This document shows positions 6,603 through 15,378 of a stretch of DNA of 24,315 nucleotides, in pieces. The DNA comes from a virus: positions 1 through 24,315 of IMG/VR virus record IMGVR_UViG_3300037189_030076, one strand, 5' to 3'. The notes below the pieces were generated by a model, which was not told where the DNA came from, ran no database searches, and worked only from the letters and a program-made list of their open reading frames with translations. Positions within the stretch are counted from its first letter, which is position 1. Each line of letters begins with the position of its first letter. Both the position numbers and the translations under genes were made by a program.

Positions 6603-8122
6603 TAGACAGTAAAAAAACAATTTTACAATACGAAAAAGAAACAATAGTTCTTGATGAACTGTCTATCTCTGATGATATGAACGCAGGGGTTAAATCCTCT
6701 GTGGATGCATCTCAGAATAGAGAGGAAACAACCAACGGATACGGAATTCCTTTAATTAAAATAAATTCATATCAGGTAGTTAATTTAATTTATTTTAAAC
6801 TTGATATGACAAGTAAAATTCCCACTTTAATTTTCAGATTCGTTCCTGAAGATGAAGTTTTTTTATTTACATCATACCCAAAAGATGGAGATTTAGTGTC
6901 CCTTTTTATTAGATCATCCTCTCAATTATACAAGCCTATTAGAATGGATCTGTTAATTACAGATGTTTTGAATACATTTCCTATTGCAGGGAGTGGAGGA
7001 TTTCCTATTGACGACAGAGCAAATGCTAACGATTCTCATTTTACCATTAAGGCGCAAATGAGAATTCCTGGATTATTTGAGCATGTTTCAAAATCTTTCA
7101 AAGACAAAACCTCGTATGAAGTTATGAGAGAGGTTGCTAAGGAACTTGGTTTAGGATTTGCATCCAACGAGAAGGGAACTAATGATAAGATGAATTGGCT
7201 GTGTCCATATAAGACCTACTATAAATTCTTAGATGATGTATGTAACTCTTCTTGGCAAGGCGAGGAAGACTTTTTTGATTGGTGGATTGATCATAACTAT
7301 ATTTTAAATTTTGTTAATCTAAGAAAACAATTATTAGAAAAAAGTGTTGATGATCAAATGGTTCTTCAATCTGTTAGTGATGGGCAAGGATTACCTGGTG
7401 GAATTGACAGCAATACTAAACCGGGTGAAGTCGATCTTCCTTTGTTTATTACCAACGATGCTTTCTACAGAACTTATTCTTTTTTCATTACTGCATACTC
7501 CGTTAAAAATGCATCAGGAAGTATTTCTAATAGTTTTGGATACACGAGGGATCTTCAGTTTTATGATACTAAATTAGTAAGTGATAGACCTATCAATAAG
7601 TATGTTAAATATGAAACTGAATATGTGACTGAAAAAAATTTAGGACCTGGCAGTATTATTTTTAAGGGAAGGGTAAACGAGGAAGTATATAAGAAAGAGA
7701 AGAAAAGAATTTGGGTAGGAACACAATACGGTGAGAATCAACACCAAAATTTACAGCAGGCTTTAATTCAGAACAGGATTAATAGATATGAAAATTTTAA
7801 GGTTTATCTAGAGACACAAATGCATTCTTTTATTCCCTGGATTTATCGAGGACAAACCGTACCAACTAGGATAGTACATGCTAATGCATCTCAAGCTAAA
7901 ATGGCATCTCAAGAAGAGGGAGGCGGACAACCTTATGATTCTAAACAACACGAGGTTGGTGCAAAAGTGGACAATAAGTTTCTAAGTGGCGTTTATATGG
8001 TTATGGGATCATATATTGAGTATATAAACAATAAAATAGTTCAATCATTTGTTTTAGGTAAAAGAGAATGGATGATTAACGACGGTAGAGGATCAGATCC
8101 CGACCCATTAGTTAAAAATTAA
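6599..8122 (+). CDS. Baseplate hub protein (gp27/gpD-like)
   Basis: A 507-aa protein. The region TSYEVMREVAKELGLGFASN (from residue 171) followed by W200-L-C-P-YKTYYKFLDDVCNSSW matches the conserved helix-turn of phage late-control D/gp27-type hub proteins, which form the trimeric ring between tail tube and spike. The beta-rich N-terminal domain (LIYFKLDMTS through DGDLVSLFIRS) fits the first tube-like barrel, and a second barrel lies around residues 330-500 (GPGSIIFKGRV, HSFIPWIYRGQTV, SGVYMVMGSYIEYIN). It is preceded by the gp53-like gene with a 4-nt overlap; 2 nt separate it from the next gene. The spike gene lies one gene further on, as expected for a hub-spike module. Confidence 0.7.
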   Translation: MIDSKKTILQYEKETIVLDELSISDDMNAGVKSSVDASQNREETTNGYGIPLIKINSYQVVNLIYFKLDMTSKIPTLIFRFVPEDEVFLFTSYPKDGDLVSLFIRSSSQLYKPIRMDLLITDVLNTFPIAGSGGFPIDDRANANDSHFTIKAQMRIPGLFEHVSKSFKDKTSYEVMREVAKELGLGFASNEKGTNDKMNWLCPYKTYYKFLDDVCNSSWQGEEDFFDWWIDHNYILNFVNLRKQLLEKSVDDQMVLQSVSDGQGLPGGIDSNTKPGEVDLPLFITNDAFYRTYSFFITAYSVKNASGSISNSFGYTRDLQFYDTKLVSDRPINKYVKYETEYVTEKNLGPGSIIFKGRVNEEVYKKEKKRIWVGTQYGENQHQNLQQALIQNRINRYENFKVYLETQMHSFIPWIYRGQTVPTRIVHANASQAKMASQEEGGGQPYDSKQHEVGAKVDNKFLSGVYMVMGSYIEYINNKIVQSFVLGKREWMINDGRGSDPDPLVKN

Positions 8123-8124
8123 AA

Positions 8125-10185
8125 ATGGCTAACTTTTTAAATGAGATAAAAGACAATTTAAGCAGCGTAGCTGATCCGAATCAGATTTTTAATAAAGGAA
8201 TCGATAGGGGAAGAACTACGTTCTTAAAAGGACTTAAAACAACCTCCTCTGGTCAAAAAGAGGATCCAACGTATACTGGGTTTAGAATTATGTTTGATAT
8301 GGGTTACGGTGGTTTGGTTGACCCTGAATCTTATTTACCAATTAGTCCTCTTTTCTCTGAGGGAAGTAGCCAAATAGTTGGTCCGGTAAAAGGAATGAAA
8401 ACCCCAGAGCCAATTCCTAGAGACTTTTTTAATCTGTCCCAAAATAAAATCAGAAATTTTCCCAACTACACAGCGGATATGCAATACATGACTGCTGAAG
8501 CATATTTAAGGGAAAGAAGAAGTTTAGAAGAGAATGGATTAGGAGGAACAACAAGGGATGCTTCTGGAAGGGTTATACCTTTAGATGCTAATAACTTTAG
8601 TGGTTCCGGAGTATCCCACAGAGCGGATGCTTTGGCTGGATTTAGAAATTTATTGTTTAGTATAAACGAAAAAAGTCCATGGTTCATTAAAAGCATTGAT
8701 GGATTAGACGGAGTTCTAAAAAATCTGATTCCTAGGCAGGTAGGTCAAGGTGGATCATATAGAGAACAAAGATCTGGAGTTCTAACATTTAACTGTATGG
8801 ATTCAATAGATCTAAGGGTTAACGCCATGGCGGATTTATACAGAAAGGCCACATATGATTATCAATATCAAAGAGAAACCCTTCCATCTAACCTGAGAAA
8901 ATTCAGAATGTGGATTATTGTCACAGAAATAAGACAAGTTGATCTTCAAAGAAATCTTGCTGATGTTTTAAATCCTTTTAACCTTCCCGGTGTAAGAGGA
9001 ATAGCAGAAACAATCAGAGATATTGGACAGGGAACAGGATTACTCGATGGTGGAGCTAATCAATCTAAAAATCCCGGGAAAGATTTGGAATCTTTTGTTA
9101 AGTCGTTTGAAAAACTTACCCCATATATTTTAATGTACCAATTAGATCTTTGTGAGTTTAATTTTGATGAATCATATCCTTTTACTTCTTTGAACAATGC
9201 TGACAATAGAAATGCAGTAGAAAACAAATTCAAGGTACATGTAGGAAATATAAGAGAATATAAACTTCAGTATAACATTCTTTCTGATCTACTGAAAAAT
9301 GAATCTTCTTTTGCCCCTATATTAGTTCAGGACAGCTGGAACATGGCAGGTTCAAAGATTCTGTTAAAGGGTGTCAATTTAAACAACAACACAAATCTTT
9401 TCAGAAAACTTGCTAACAACTTTATTAATAACTCTGTTGCTTCTGTTGTTCAACAACAGGTTTCCCCGATAGTAACCCAACAGATTTTAGGTAATGCATA
9501 CGGATTTAATGTCGCAGATGCTGTTAGGTCTCTAAATTCTGTCCAAGATCTAGTTACTGGAATAAAAACGATAAAAGCTCCTTTCCAAGATAATAAACCT
9601 CAATCCAAAGGATTTGGCGGGCCAACTGAAAGAAATTATCCAGGAATTAAAGAAGATGTTTATCCAGGGGTACCTGCTCCCGCTCCATCAAATTTAGGAA
9701 ACCAATATCCTACCCCTTCACAAGGTGCAGGATTAGGAAATAGCGACGTGTATCCAAGTAATCCAGGAAGTGACCTAGGATTACCATCCAGAATGTATGA
9801 GACTATTAAACAGGATGAGTATCGTAGTGTTGGCGGAGATCTTGACAATAAAGATTTGGGTGTTCCTGATAGGACTTATCCCACAATTTCTGACGATATT
9901 TACAAAAACAGTCCAGGTTCTGATCTAGGACTTCCTAAGAGGGTTTACGGAACAATAAAGGAAGATAGCTATACTGAAGTACCTGGAAAAGATCTAGGAG
10001 CTCCTGATAGAACCTATCCAATAACTACAGGTGATACTTACGAGAATAATCCGGGGAAAGATCTTGGACTTCCTGATAGAACATATCCGGTAAACAAAGA
10101 TGATGTTTATGGAAATATTCCCGGATCAGACCTTGGTGTTCCTAAAAGAACGTATCCGACTATAGACGAAAACGTCTATAAATAA
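8125..10185 (+). CDS. Tube-associated structural protein with C-terminal 23-aa repeats
   Basis: A 686-aa protein. Residues 200-400 contain TFNCMDSIDLRVNAMADLYRKATYDYQYQRETLPSNLRKF and a later YILMYQLDLCEFNFDES plus KFKVHVGNIREYKLQYNIL, a pattern I associate with tube-like or tube-initiator virion proteins. From residue 505 the composition changes to Pro/Gly/Tyr/Asp, and from 549 to the end there are six tandem units starting at 549, 576, 599, 622, 645 and 668. Consensus: [SK]-D-L-G-x-P-x-R-x-Y-x-T-I-x-x-D-x-Y-x-x-x-P-G; units two to five are exactly 23 residues. The gene lies between hub and spike. Function of the tail is unknown; an extended arm around hub or spike is an inference. ATG context is TTAAAAATGGCT without a Shine-Dalgarno sequence. 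Confidence 0.7.
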   Translation: MANFLNEIKDNLSSVADPNQIFNKGIDRGRTTFLKGLKTTSSGQKEDPTYTGFRIMFDMGYGGLVDPESYLPISPLFSEGSSQIVGPVKGMKTPEPIPRDFFNLSQNKIRNFPNYTADMQYMTAEAYLRERRSLEENGLGGTTRDASGRVIPLDANNFSGSGVSHRADALAGFRNLLFSINEKSPWFIKSIDGLDGVLKNLIPRQVGQGGSYREQRSGVLTFNCMDSIDLRVNAMADLYRKATYDYQYQRETLPSNLRKFRMWIIVTEIRQVDLQRNLADVLNPFNLPGVRGIAETIRDIGQGTGLLDGGANQSKNPGKDLESFVKSFEKLTPYILMYQLDLCEFNFDESYPFTSLNNADNRNAVENKFKVHVGNIREYKLQYNILSDLLKNESSFAPILVQDSWNMAGSKILLKGVNLNNNTNLFRKLANNFINNSVASVVQQQVSPIVTQQILGNAYGFNVADAVRSLNSVQDLVTGIKTIKAPFQDNKPQSKGFGGPTERNYPGIKEDVYPGVPAPAPSNLGNQYPTPSQGAGLGNSDVYPSNPGSDLGLPSRMYETIKQDEYRSVGGDLDNKDLGVPDRTYPTISDDIYKNSPGSDLGLPKRVYGTIKEDSYTEVPGKDLGAPDRTYPITTGDTYENNPGKDLGLPDRTYPVNKDDVYGNIPGSDLGVPKRTYPTIDENVYK
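9769..10182 (+). repeat. In-frame 69-bp (23-aa) tandem repeats
   Basis: Six copies encode [SK]DLGxPxRxYxTIxxDxYxxxPG. The first has four extra residues and the last ends at the stop after 19. The copies differ at many synonymous positions (for example GATCTAGGACTTCCT against GACCTTGGTGTTCCT), so they are old and kept at protein level. Confidence 0.85.
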
Positions 10186-10196
10186 GGCATTTTAAA

Positions 10197-10223
10197 TTCG
10201 GGATACATAAAGTAAAATCCGAG
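10197..10223 (+). promoter_or_regulatory. Weak hairpin with ATACATAAA box ahead of spike gene
   Basis: Bases 10198-10204 pair with 10217-10222 (six pairs, one bulged G at 10202; a G.U pair extends it at 10197/10223). The loop and 5' arm hold ATACATAAA (10203-10211), one mismatch from the ATATATAAA boxes elsewhere in the window. It lies in the 40-nt gap before the spike ATG at 10226, one of the few true intergenic gaps in this operon. The evidence is weak on its own. Confidence 0.3.
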
Positions 10224-10225
10224 CT

Positions 10226-11011
10226 ATGCCTTTAGATAATTTACAGGAATCTAATATAGAAAGATCCCAACATTTTCTTGGTGTTATAATTGACAATAAA
10301 GATCCAGAATTTCGTGCTAGATGCAAGGTTAGAGTTTTTGGTGTATATGACGATATAGCAGACGAGAACCTTCCTTGGGCTTTCCAGCGATTTGATATTT
10401 CATTCGGAGATAGCGGAGGATCAGGTAGAGTTAGTATTCCTAAAGTGGGCGGAATAGTTCATGTTCAATTTAATAACGGAAATTATTATGCTCCTGAATA
10501 CAAAGCAGTCCAGGAATTATCCACAGATCTTATTAATGAAATAAAAACATCTTATGAAGGTGCTCATTCCTTAGTCTATGATGGAATAGAGAAGTTAAAA
10601 ATATACTATACTGTAGCTAAAGGACTTGTTATAGATTTAAAGGAATCTACAATCATAATATCTAATGATAACTCCATAACAGTTACCCATGCAGGTCAGA
10701 CTGCAACTTTAGAATTTAGAGGGGGAAAAATAACAGAGTATGCAAATTCTGAAATAGAAAGCACAGCAGTAACTAGAATTAAGCAAAGCAGTAACGAAGT
10801 TTGGGCGGATGGTAAAGTTACAAAAATTGGACACGTTCCAGTCTATTCTGCAGTTCTTGCCGAGCCTCTCTGGATGTTTTTGAAGCAGCTTGCAGCAGCA
10901 GTAGATGCTAAGGTTCCTTCCTGTCCAGGATGTATGACAACATTAGCAGAAAGTTATGAACAATTATCAACATCAAGTGTCATCAAGCTAACAAAGGAGA
11001 ATGGACAATAA
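10226..11011 (+). CDS. Central spike protein (gp5/gpV-like, OB fold plus beta-helix)
   Basis: A 261-aa protein. The N-terminal OB-fold domain (about residues 15-80: HFLGVIIDNKDPEFRARCKVRVFG, LPWAF, IPKVGGIVHVQFNNGN) is the hallmark of gp5/gpV/VgrG-type spikes. Residues 110-205 are repeated short strands (LVIDLKESTIIISNDNSITVTH, EFRGGKITEYANSEI) consistent with the triple beta-helix needle. Unlike T4 gp5 there is no lysozyme domain between the OB fold and the needle. The C-terminus is unusual: instead of ending in the needle it continues into a helical segment (PLWMFLKQLAAAVDAKVP) with a C-P-G-C motif (C233, C236). The last 11 nt overlap the next gene. Confidence 0.8.
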   Translation: MPLDNLQESNIERSQHFLGVIIDNKDPEFRARCKVRVFGVYDDIADENLPWAFQRFDISFGDSGGSGRVSIPKVGGIVHVQFNNGNYYAPEYKAVQELSTDLINEIKTSYEGAHSLVYDGIEKLKIYYTVAKGLVIDLKESTIIISNDNSITVTHAGQTATLEFRGGKITEYANSEIESTAVTRIKQSSNEVWADGKVTKIGHVPVYSAVLAEPLWMFLKQLAAAVDAKVPSCPGCMTTLAESYEQLSTSSVIKLTKENGQ

Positions 11012-14000
11012 TTTAGAAAAAATACAATTACTCGTTGATAGTTTAAATCGGGGTGAAATAACTCCGGAAGAACTTGCTTCTAAAATAAACCCTGGGCAAG
11101 ATCCTTTACCCAGCGATGATGAAATCATAGCCATCGGTGAAGAAATTAATAAATCTTTAGAGCCAGAGCCATTAATCCTTAATGATGATGAGATCAACGA
11201 TTTTCTTTGTCAGTATGAGGGTGAAGAATTAGGAAATAGAATTCTTTGGGGATGCTTGGATAAATTAGGACTAACCAGAGATATTAACGATGCTCCTGAT
11301 TTTTCAAGTAATGATTCTTTTGATTCTTTTTTTGAGAAGAAAAATCTAAGTGATAGATTACAAAGAGCGAAAGAGATGCTATCTGACAATCTTGATCTGG
11401 ATGTGGTGGGAATTAAATTTAAAAAAGCTAATCTAAAAATTAGAAATTTTAAAATCGCTGGATTTAGTCTTCCTTTAAATATTATAACACACTTAGGTAA
11501 ACCCCTTTTCTTTCATATTGCACCTCCTAAGCTTTCCTTAGCTAAAATTCTTGAAATACTAAAGATTAGAGCTAAGAGCAAAAAAACTAAAGATTGCGAA
11601 AAGAAGCTACAGAAAACCATGATAGATGAGGACGAACTCATCAAAGATTTAGAAGACTTATTGGACCAAGAAAAAGATTATAACGACTTAGGGGAAATCG
11701 TAGAAGATCTTTTTTGCGAGCCAGAAATACCAATTAATCCGGAGACTGGAGATCCCCTTTTTACAAAAAATGATTTAAATAAATTCTTAAAAGAAATTTG
11801 TGAGCCTGATCCTGAACCAGATCCAATAGAAAATTTAGAAACTCCTTCTATAGAAGACATCTCTGATCAAATAAATTCTTGTTTAAAACAGACCAAGTCT
11901 ATTTTTAATGATATTAGAGAAAAGAATGAACAAAAATCTAGATTACAAAAGGCGGAAAAAGAATTAGAAGAAATATTATTCCATTATAAAATAGTAAAAA
12001 ATTATTATGATGGACTTTATGATCAATTTCAGAAGAAGCAAGCAGCAGGAAAGAAAGGAAACCCTCTGCTATTAACTGCTCCCCTGGTAATGAATTCTGC
12101 TGCTGCTAATAATTTCATGAATGCTTTAAAATCATTCTCGTCTAGATTTAAAGAATCTAAAAGAAACGAGATAGCTTTATTGTCTGGTTATGTAGGTGTT
12201 TCTTTTTCCTTACAATTTCCCCATGGGCTAGGAAAAGATGTTCCGTATGAGCAGGTAAAAATGGACATTAAAAACGATTTGTTATCCCAGGATTATCAGA
12301 AAGTTGATATTACTAAACTGCAATTAGGAATGGAATTTTCTAAAAGCGGAGTTTTATCTGGAGAGGATACAAAATTTCTTAAAGACTTTAAAAGCTTTAT
12401 TATAGTAAAAGATGAAAATCCCAAAAATGATAAGGACTATTTTAATTTTGTCGGTGATATAGAAAACACAACAAAACCAAAATCTCAAATATTAAAAGAT
12501 ATTGATAAAGACCATGGGTTTTTGTATTCTAATCTAATAGAGATTTCAGCTAGTCCGTGGCTTTTCTTTACCAAAGAGGAAAGAGGTGATAATGACGCAA
12601 GAAAATCTTCGGGCATAAAACCAGCAAATACTGACAACGAAGGAAATCCTAATAAAGAATTTGAATCATTCTGGCAGGATTATAAAACCTCTTGGGACAA
12701 GAAGTACAATTCAAAGAAAGAAGAAATAGAGAAAAAAATCACAGAGATAAAAAAGATCTCTGATGTTTTTGTTGAGAGACTGGCTGATTACTATTTCACT
12801 GTAAATTTAAGTTCTTCTGCCAATAATCTTGCTATGCTTAAAGATGCTTCCGAAGGGATATCTAAGAGGGTTACTTCAATAGAAAACTCCTTACTTGATA
12901 TTGCGGAAAAGATTACTAAATTAGACCAAGAAAATTCTGCAGATTCCCTCCAATCAAAAGCCGGAGCAATATCTTGTGCAAATCCACCCCAGAAAGCTCC
13001 TTGTCCTAGTGATTGCTGTGGACCTGCAGGACAGAGCATTAATATAAGTAAAACCTGTACGTTCCCAGGATCTCCTGACTGTCCCAATTTATTTACTGTT
13101 TGTTATTGGAAAGAATTTTGTAAGAATCTAAATAAAGTTGGACTTCTACCACTTCCTGCTGGATTACCTCCAATAGAAAATCCTGCTGGATTTTTACCAG
13201 ATCTAGGATTGAAATATTGGCCAGTTGGGTATTTACCTCCTTCTTTCATTCCCCTTCCTCCTCCAATAGTTAATCCACTCGATGGGCTTCCTTTTATCAG
13301 AATTCCTATGCCTATGGTATGGACAAAGGTTGATCCGATAGTTATCCCGATAGGAATAGGGGTAATTGTTATCTTTATTCCATTTATTGGAGGGTTCATG
13401 CCTAGTCCTCTAGTTTATTTTCATGACTTTTTAACAGGGAATAATATTTTTCTTTTAGGAATGAGAGGATTTAGATTCATCCCTAGAAAATCCGATCCTA
13501 TTGCAAGGGATCCTCTAGAAAATTACAAGAAGATGCTTTCTAGAGGAATTCCTAATTTTCTTTTCCCTTTCTCTAATCTGGGAAAAGACGATGTTGATTC
13601 ACCAAATAGAATTATTAAAGAAATAAAAGACAATCTGGATAAGAGACTTGCTAATTATAAAAAACCTCCTAACATGGAGAAAATTAGAAAGGTACAAGAT
13701 AAGATTACAAAAAAGAAAGAGGAGGCTAATGCAAAAATACTGGAGAAAAAAAGAAGAGCTGCATTAGATGGAGGAGATGTTAAAAAAGAAAAAGAAGAAC
13801 TTGAGAAATATTTAAAATCTATAGATAAGGAAAAATTAGAAGCCGTTAAAGAATGTATTGAAGAATATCTTACTGGAGCAGTAGATCTTCCTGATATTCC
13901 TTTTCCAAAAAAATCAAAAAATCTAATAGCTGAAATTCCATCTTCTATAAAAGGTTTACAGGATATTGCTAACAAGAAAAAGCTAGGAGTTATTCCTGCT

Positions 14001-15329
14001 GTTACTCCAATCCTGAAAAAAATAAATTTACACTCAAATATATTGAGATCGATTGATAATGTTAAATTCCCTGTTTCTAGTGAATTGAGTGATATTAATA
14101 AAGGACTTTCAAAAGATTCTAAAATTGTTGCAAAATTTGATACTAAATTGAAGGACATATCAAAAGATCCTGAATCCATGAAGAAAATATCAAATCTTAT
14201 TTCCAGTGGGGTAAAAGATGCTTTTAATGGTAAAAAATCCCCTGTATCAAGTAAAAGCCTTTCTTCATTTAAAGCTAATATAAATCCAGCTCCTAGGATA
14301 GCAGGGGCAGGTGTTCCTCTTCCTAGTTCATTAGAGGAAATTCCAAATCCAATAGTACAGTCATTAAAGAGCTACGTATCTAGCAACATAGCTGTTAAGC
14401 CGGATCAATTAGATGATGCAATTAAAAATTTATCGATTGGAGAGAATAAGGTTCTGAGACAGAAGGATATTAAAATGCTTACGAAAAATGTTTTAAATAA
14501 AACTCTTTCTGGATTTCCCGGAATTGATCTGAAAAATTTTGTAATTCCTGATCCTGCTAGCATGACAAGTATGACTAAAGCATTTTCAAATCTTGCTTCT
14601 TCTTTGGATCTGCCTAAGATTCCTCCTAAAAAAAGTGCTTTACCTTCTGCCCCTTTATTACCTGGAGGAATACCCCAAATAATTATACCCGGGAAAGCTG
14701 TTGGTAAATTTTTGGTTGATGGATTAATGTCAAGCTTAGATCCGTCGACCTTTAATAATTTATTACCCGGAGGACTTGAAAATTTTGAGTCATTGACAGA
14801 AAACGATTTAAAAGCTGTTTCCGATAACTTAATTAAAAATTTCACGAGGAAAGCTAAAATACCTGTGGTTGAAAATCTTCCAAAGATTCCAATCCCGTCT
14901 AGATCTCAGGATTACATAGAATTCACAATGAATTTTTTACCGACCCATCCTATTTCTGATATAGCATTCACTGCTCTTTGGACAAAATTTAAAGCCCCAC
15001 CAAGAATACCCATTCCTAGCGGATTCTTAGCAGAATACCTAAAAGTCCAGGATGCAATATTTTCTAAAATCCCGTGGCCAGTAATAGTTGTGCTGGGAAG
15101 AAATGTCGTTAATCTTTTAAATCCCCTCTGGAACAAGGAAGATATTCCCCGTTGGGATCGGATGTCTCTAAGAAATCCTTTTTATGTTATTTTCTTAGAC
15201 GAATTCTTAAGATCCGCTACTGATATATCAGGAGGATTTAAATTCTTTGCCGGTGCAGGAAAATTATTTTATCCTTTGCCAGATTCTGAAATTAATTTGG
15301 GGTTTGGTACTAAAATATCCATAAGTTAA
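11001..15329 (+). CDS. Giant Pro/Cys-rich virion protein, probable baseplate component
   Basis: A 1442-aa protein, the longest complete gene here. It starts inside the spike gene with AAAGGAG just ahead of the ATG, one of the few Shine-Dalgarno-like sequences in the window. In order: an acidic N-terminus (1-110); Lys-rich helices (about 185-235); coiled-coil-like stretches (about 295-345 and 560-650); a cluster of eight Cys in residues 659-707 (CANPPQKAPC, DCC, CTFPGSPDC, VCYWKEFC); a Pro-rich stretch; a hydrophobic segment (about 778-803, IVIPIGIGVIVIFIPFIGG); a charged helix (about 890-955); then a Pro/Lys/Ser-rich C-terminal half. I do not recognise a named family. Length and hydrophobic segment raise tape-measure or membrane-contact roles. 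The position after the spike, rather than before the hub, argues for a baseplate protein. Confidence 0.65.
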   Translation: MDNNLEKIQLLVDSLNRGEITPEELASKINPGQDPLPSDDEIIAIGEEINKSLEPEPLILNDDEINDFLCQYEGEELGNRILWGCLDKLGLTRDINDAPDFSSNDSFDSFFEKKNLSDRLQRAKEMLSDNLDLDVVGIKFKKANLKIRNFKIAGFSLPLNIITHLGKPLFFHIAPPKLSLAKILEILKIRAKSKKTKDCEKKLQKTMIDEDELIKDLEDLLDQEKDYNDLGEIVEDLFCEPEIPINPETGDPLFTKNDLNKFLKEICEPDPEPDPIENLETPSIEDISDQINSCLKQTKSIFNDIREKNEQKSRLQKAEKELEEILFHYKIVKNYYDGLYDQFQKKQAAGKKGNPLLLTAPLVMNSAAANNFMNALKSFSSRFKESKRNEIALLSGYVGVSFSLQFPHGLGKDVPYEQVKMDIKNDLLSQDYQKVDITKLQLGMEFSKSGVLSGEDTKFLKDFKSFIIVKDENPKNDKDYFNFVGDIENTTKPKSQILKDIDKDHGFLYSNLIEISASPWLFFTKEERGDNDARKSSGIKPANTDNEGNPNKEFESFWQDYKTSWDKKYNSKKEEIEKKITEIKKISDVFVERLADYYFTVNLSSSANNLAMLKDASEGISKRVTSIENSLLDIAEKITKLDQENSADSLQSKAGAISCANPPQKAPCPSDCCGPAGQSINISKTCTFPGSPDCPNLFTVCYWKEFCKNLNKVGLLPLPAGLPPIENPAGFLPDLGLKYWPVGYLPPSFIPLPPPIVNPLDGLPFIRIPMPMVWTKVDPIVIPIGIGVIVIFIPFIGGFMPSPLVYFHDFLTGNNIFLLGMRGFRFIPRKSDPIARDPLENYKKMLSRGIPNFLFPFSNLGKDDVDSPNRIIKEIKDNLDKRLANYKKPPNMEKIRKVQDKITKKKEEANAKILEKKRRAALDGGDVKKEKEELEKYLKSIDKEKLEAVKECIEEYLTGAVDLPDIPFPKKSKNLIAEIPSSIKGLQDIANKKKLGVIPAVTPILKKINLHSNILRSIDNVKFPVSSELSDINKGLSKDSKIVAKFDTKLKDISKDPESMKKISNLISSGVKDAFNGKKSPVSSKSLSSFKANINPAPRIAGAGVPLPSSLEEIPNPIVQSLKSYVSSNIAVKPDQLDDAIKNLSIGENKVLRQKDIKMLTKNVLNKTLSGFPGIDLKNFVIPDPASMTSMTKAFSNLASSLDLPKIPPKKSALPSAPLLPGGIPQIIIPGKAVGKFLVDGLMSSLDPSTFNNLLPGGLENFESLTENDLKAVSDNLIKNFTRKAKIPVVENLPKIPIPSRSQDYIEFTMNFLPTHPISDIAFTALWTKFKAPPRIPIPSGFLAEYLKVQDAIFSKIPWPVIVVLGRNVVNLLNPLWNKEDIPRWDRMSLRNPFYVIFLDEFLRSATDISGGFKFFAGAGKLFYPLPDSEINLGFGTKISIS

Positions 15330-15352
15330 AACTCATTTTTAAAATAAAAAAA

Positions 15353-15378
15353 ATGGCTAAAAAAAATGGCTAAAAAAA
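15353..15378 (+). repeat. Tandem 13-bp duplication of the S1-like gene start
   Basis: ATGGCTAAAAAAA occurs twice in perfect tandem (15353-15365, 15366-15378). The second ATG opens the S1-like gene. The first ATG is +1 out of frame and gives only M-A-K-K-N-G before a TAA at 15371. The first ATG can also pair in a 7-bp AT stem (15334-15340 with 15349-15355). Confidence 0.85.

Noticed and set aside
9769-10182. Periodic repeats as a CRISPR-like array
   Set aside because: The 69-bp period is in frame, copies diverge at synonymous sites and no spacer/repeat alternation exists; it is a protein repeat.
12791-13087. Minus-strand frame opposite the Cys cluster
   Set aside because: Overlaps a strongly supported gene and shows no family pattern; shadow.
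13103-13399. Minus-strand frame rich in Gly/Ile/Pro resembling a membrane or collagen-like peptide
   Set aside because: Its composition is the complement of the Pro-rich/hydrophobic plus-strand stretch; no independent coding signal.
13655-14179. Minus-strand open frame of 174 codons inside the 1442-aa gene
   Set aside because: It is Ser/Phe-rich (SFFFVILSC, SSSFSFLTS), the mirror of the Lys/Glu-rich plus-strand helices, with no leader or family pattern. A shadow frame.
14405-14845. Minus-strand open frame of 146 codons
   Set aside because: It lies wholly within the same plus-strand gene, has biased composition and no recognisable domain.
15334-15355. CATTTTT/AAAAATG stem as a terminator after the 1442-aa gene
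   Set aside because: Only A-T pairs, no following U-tract, and the next gene starts immediately; chance pairing in low-complexity sequence is likely.
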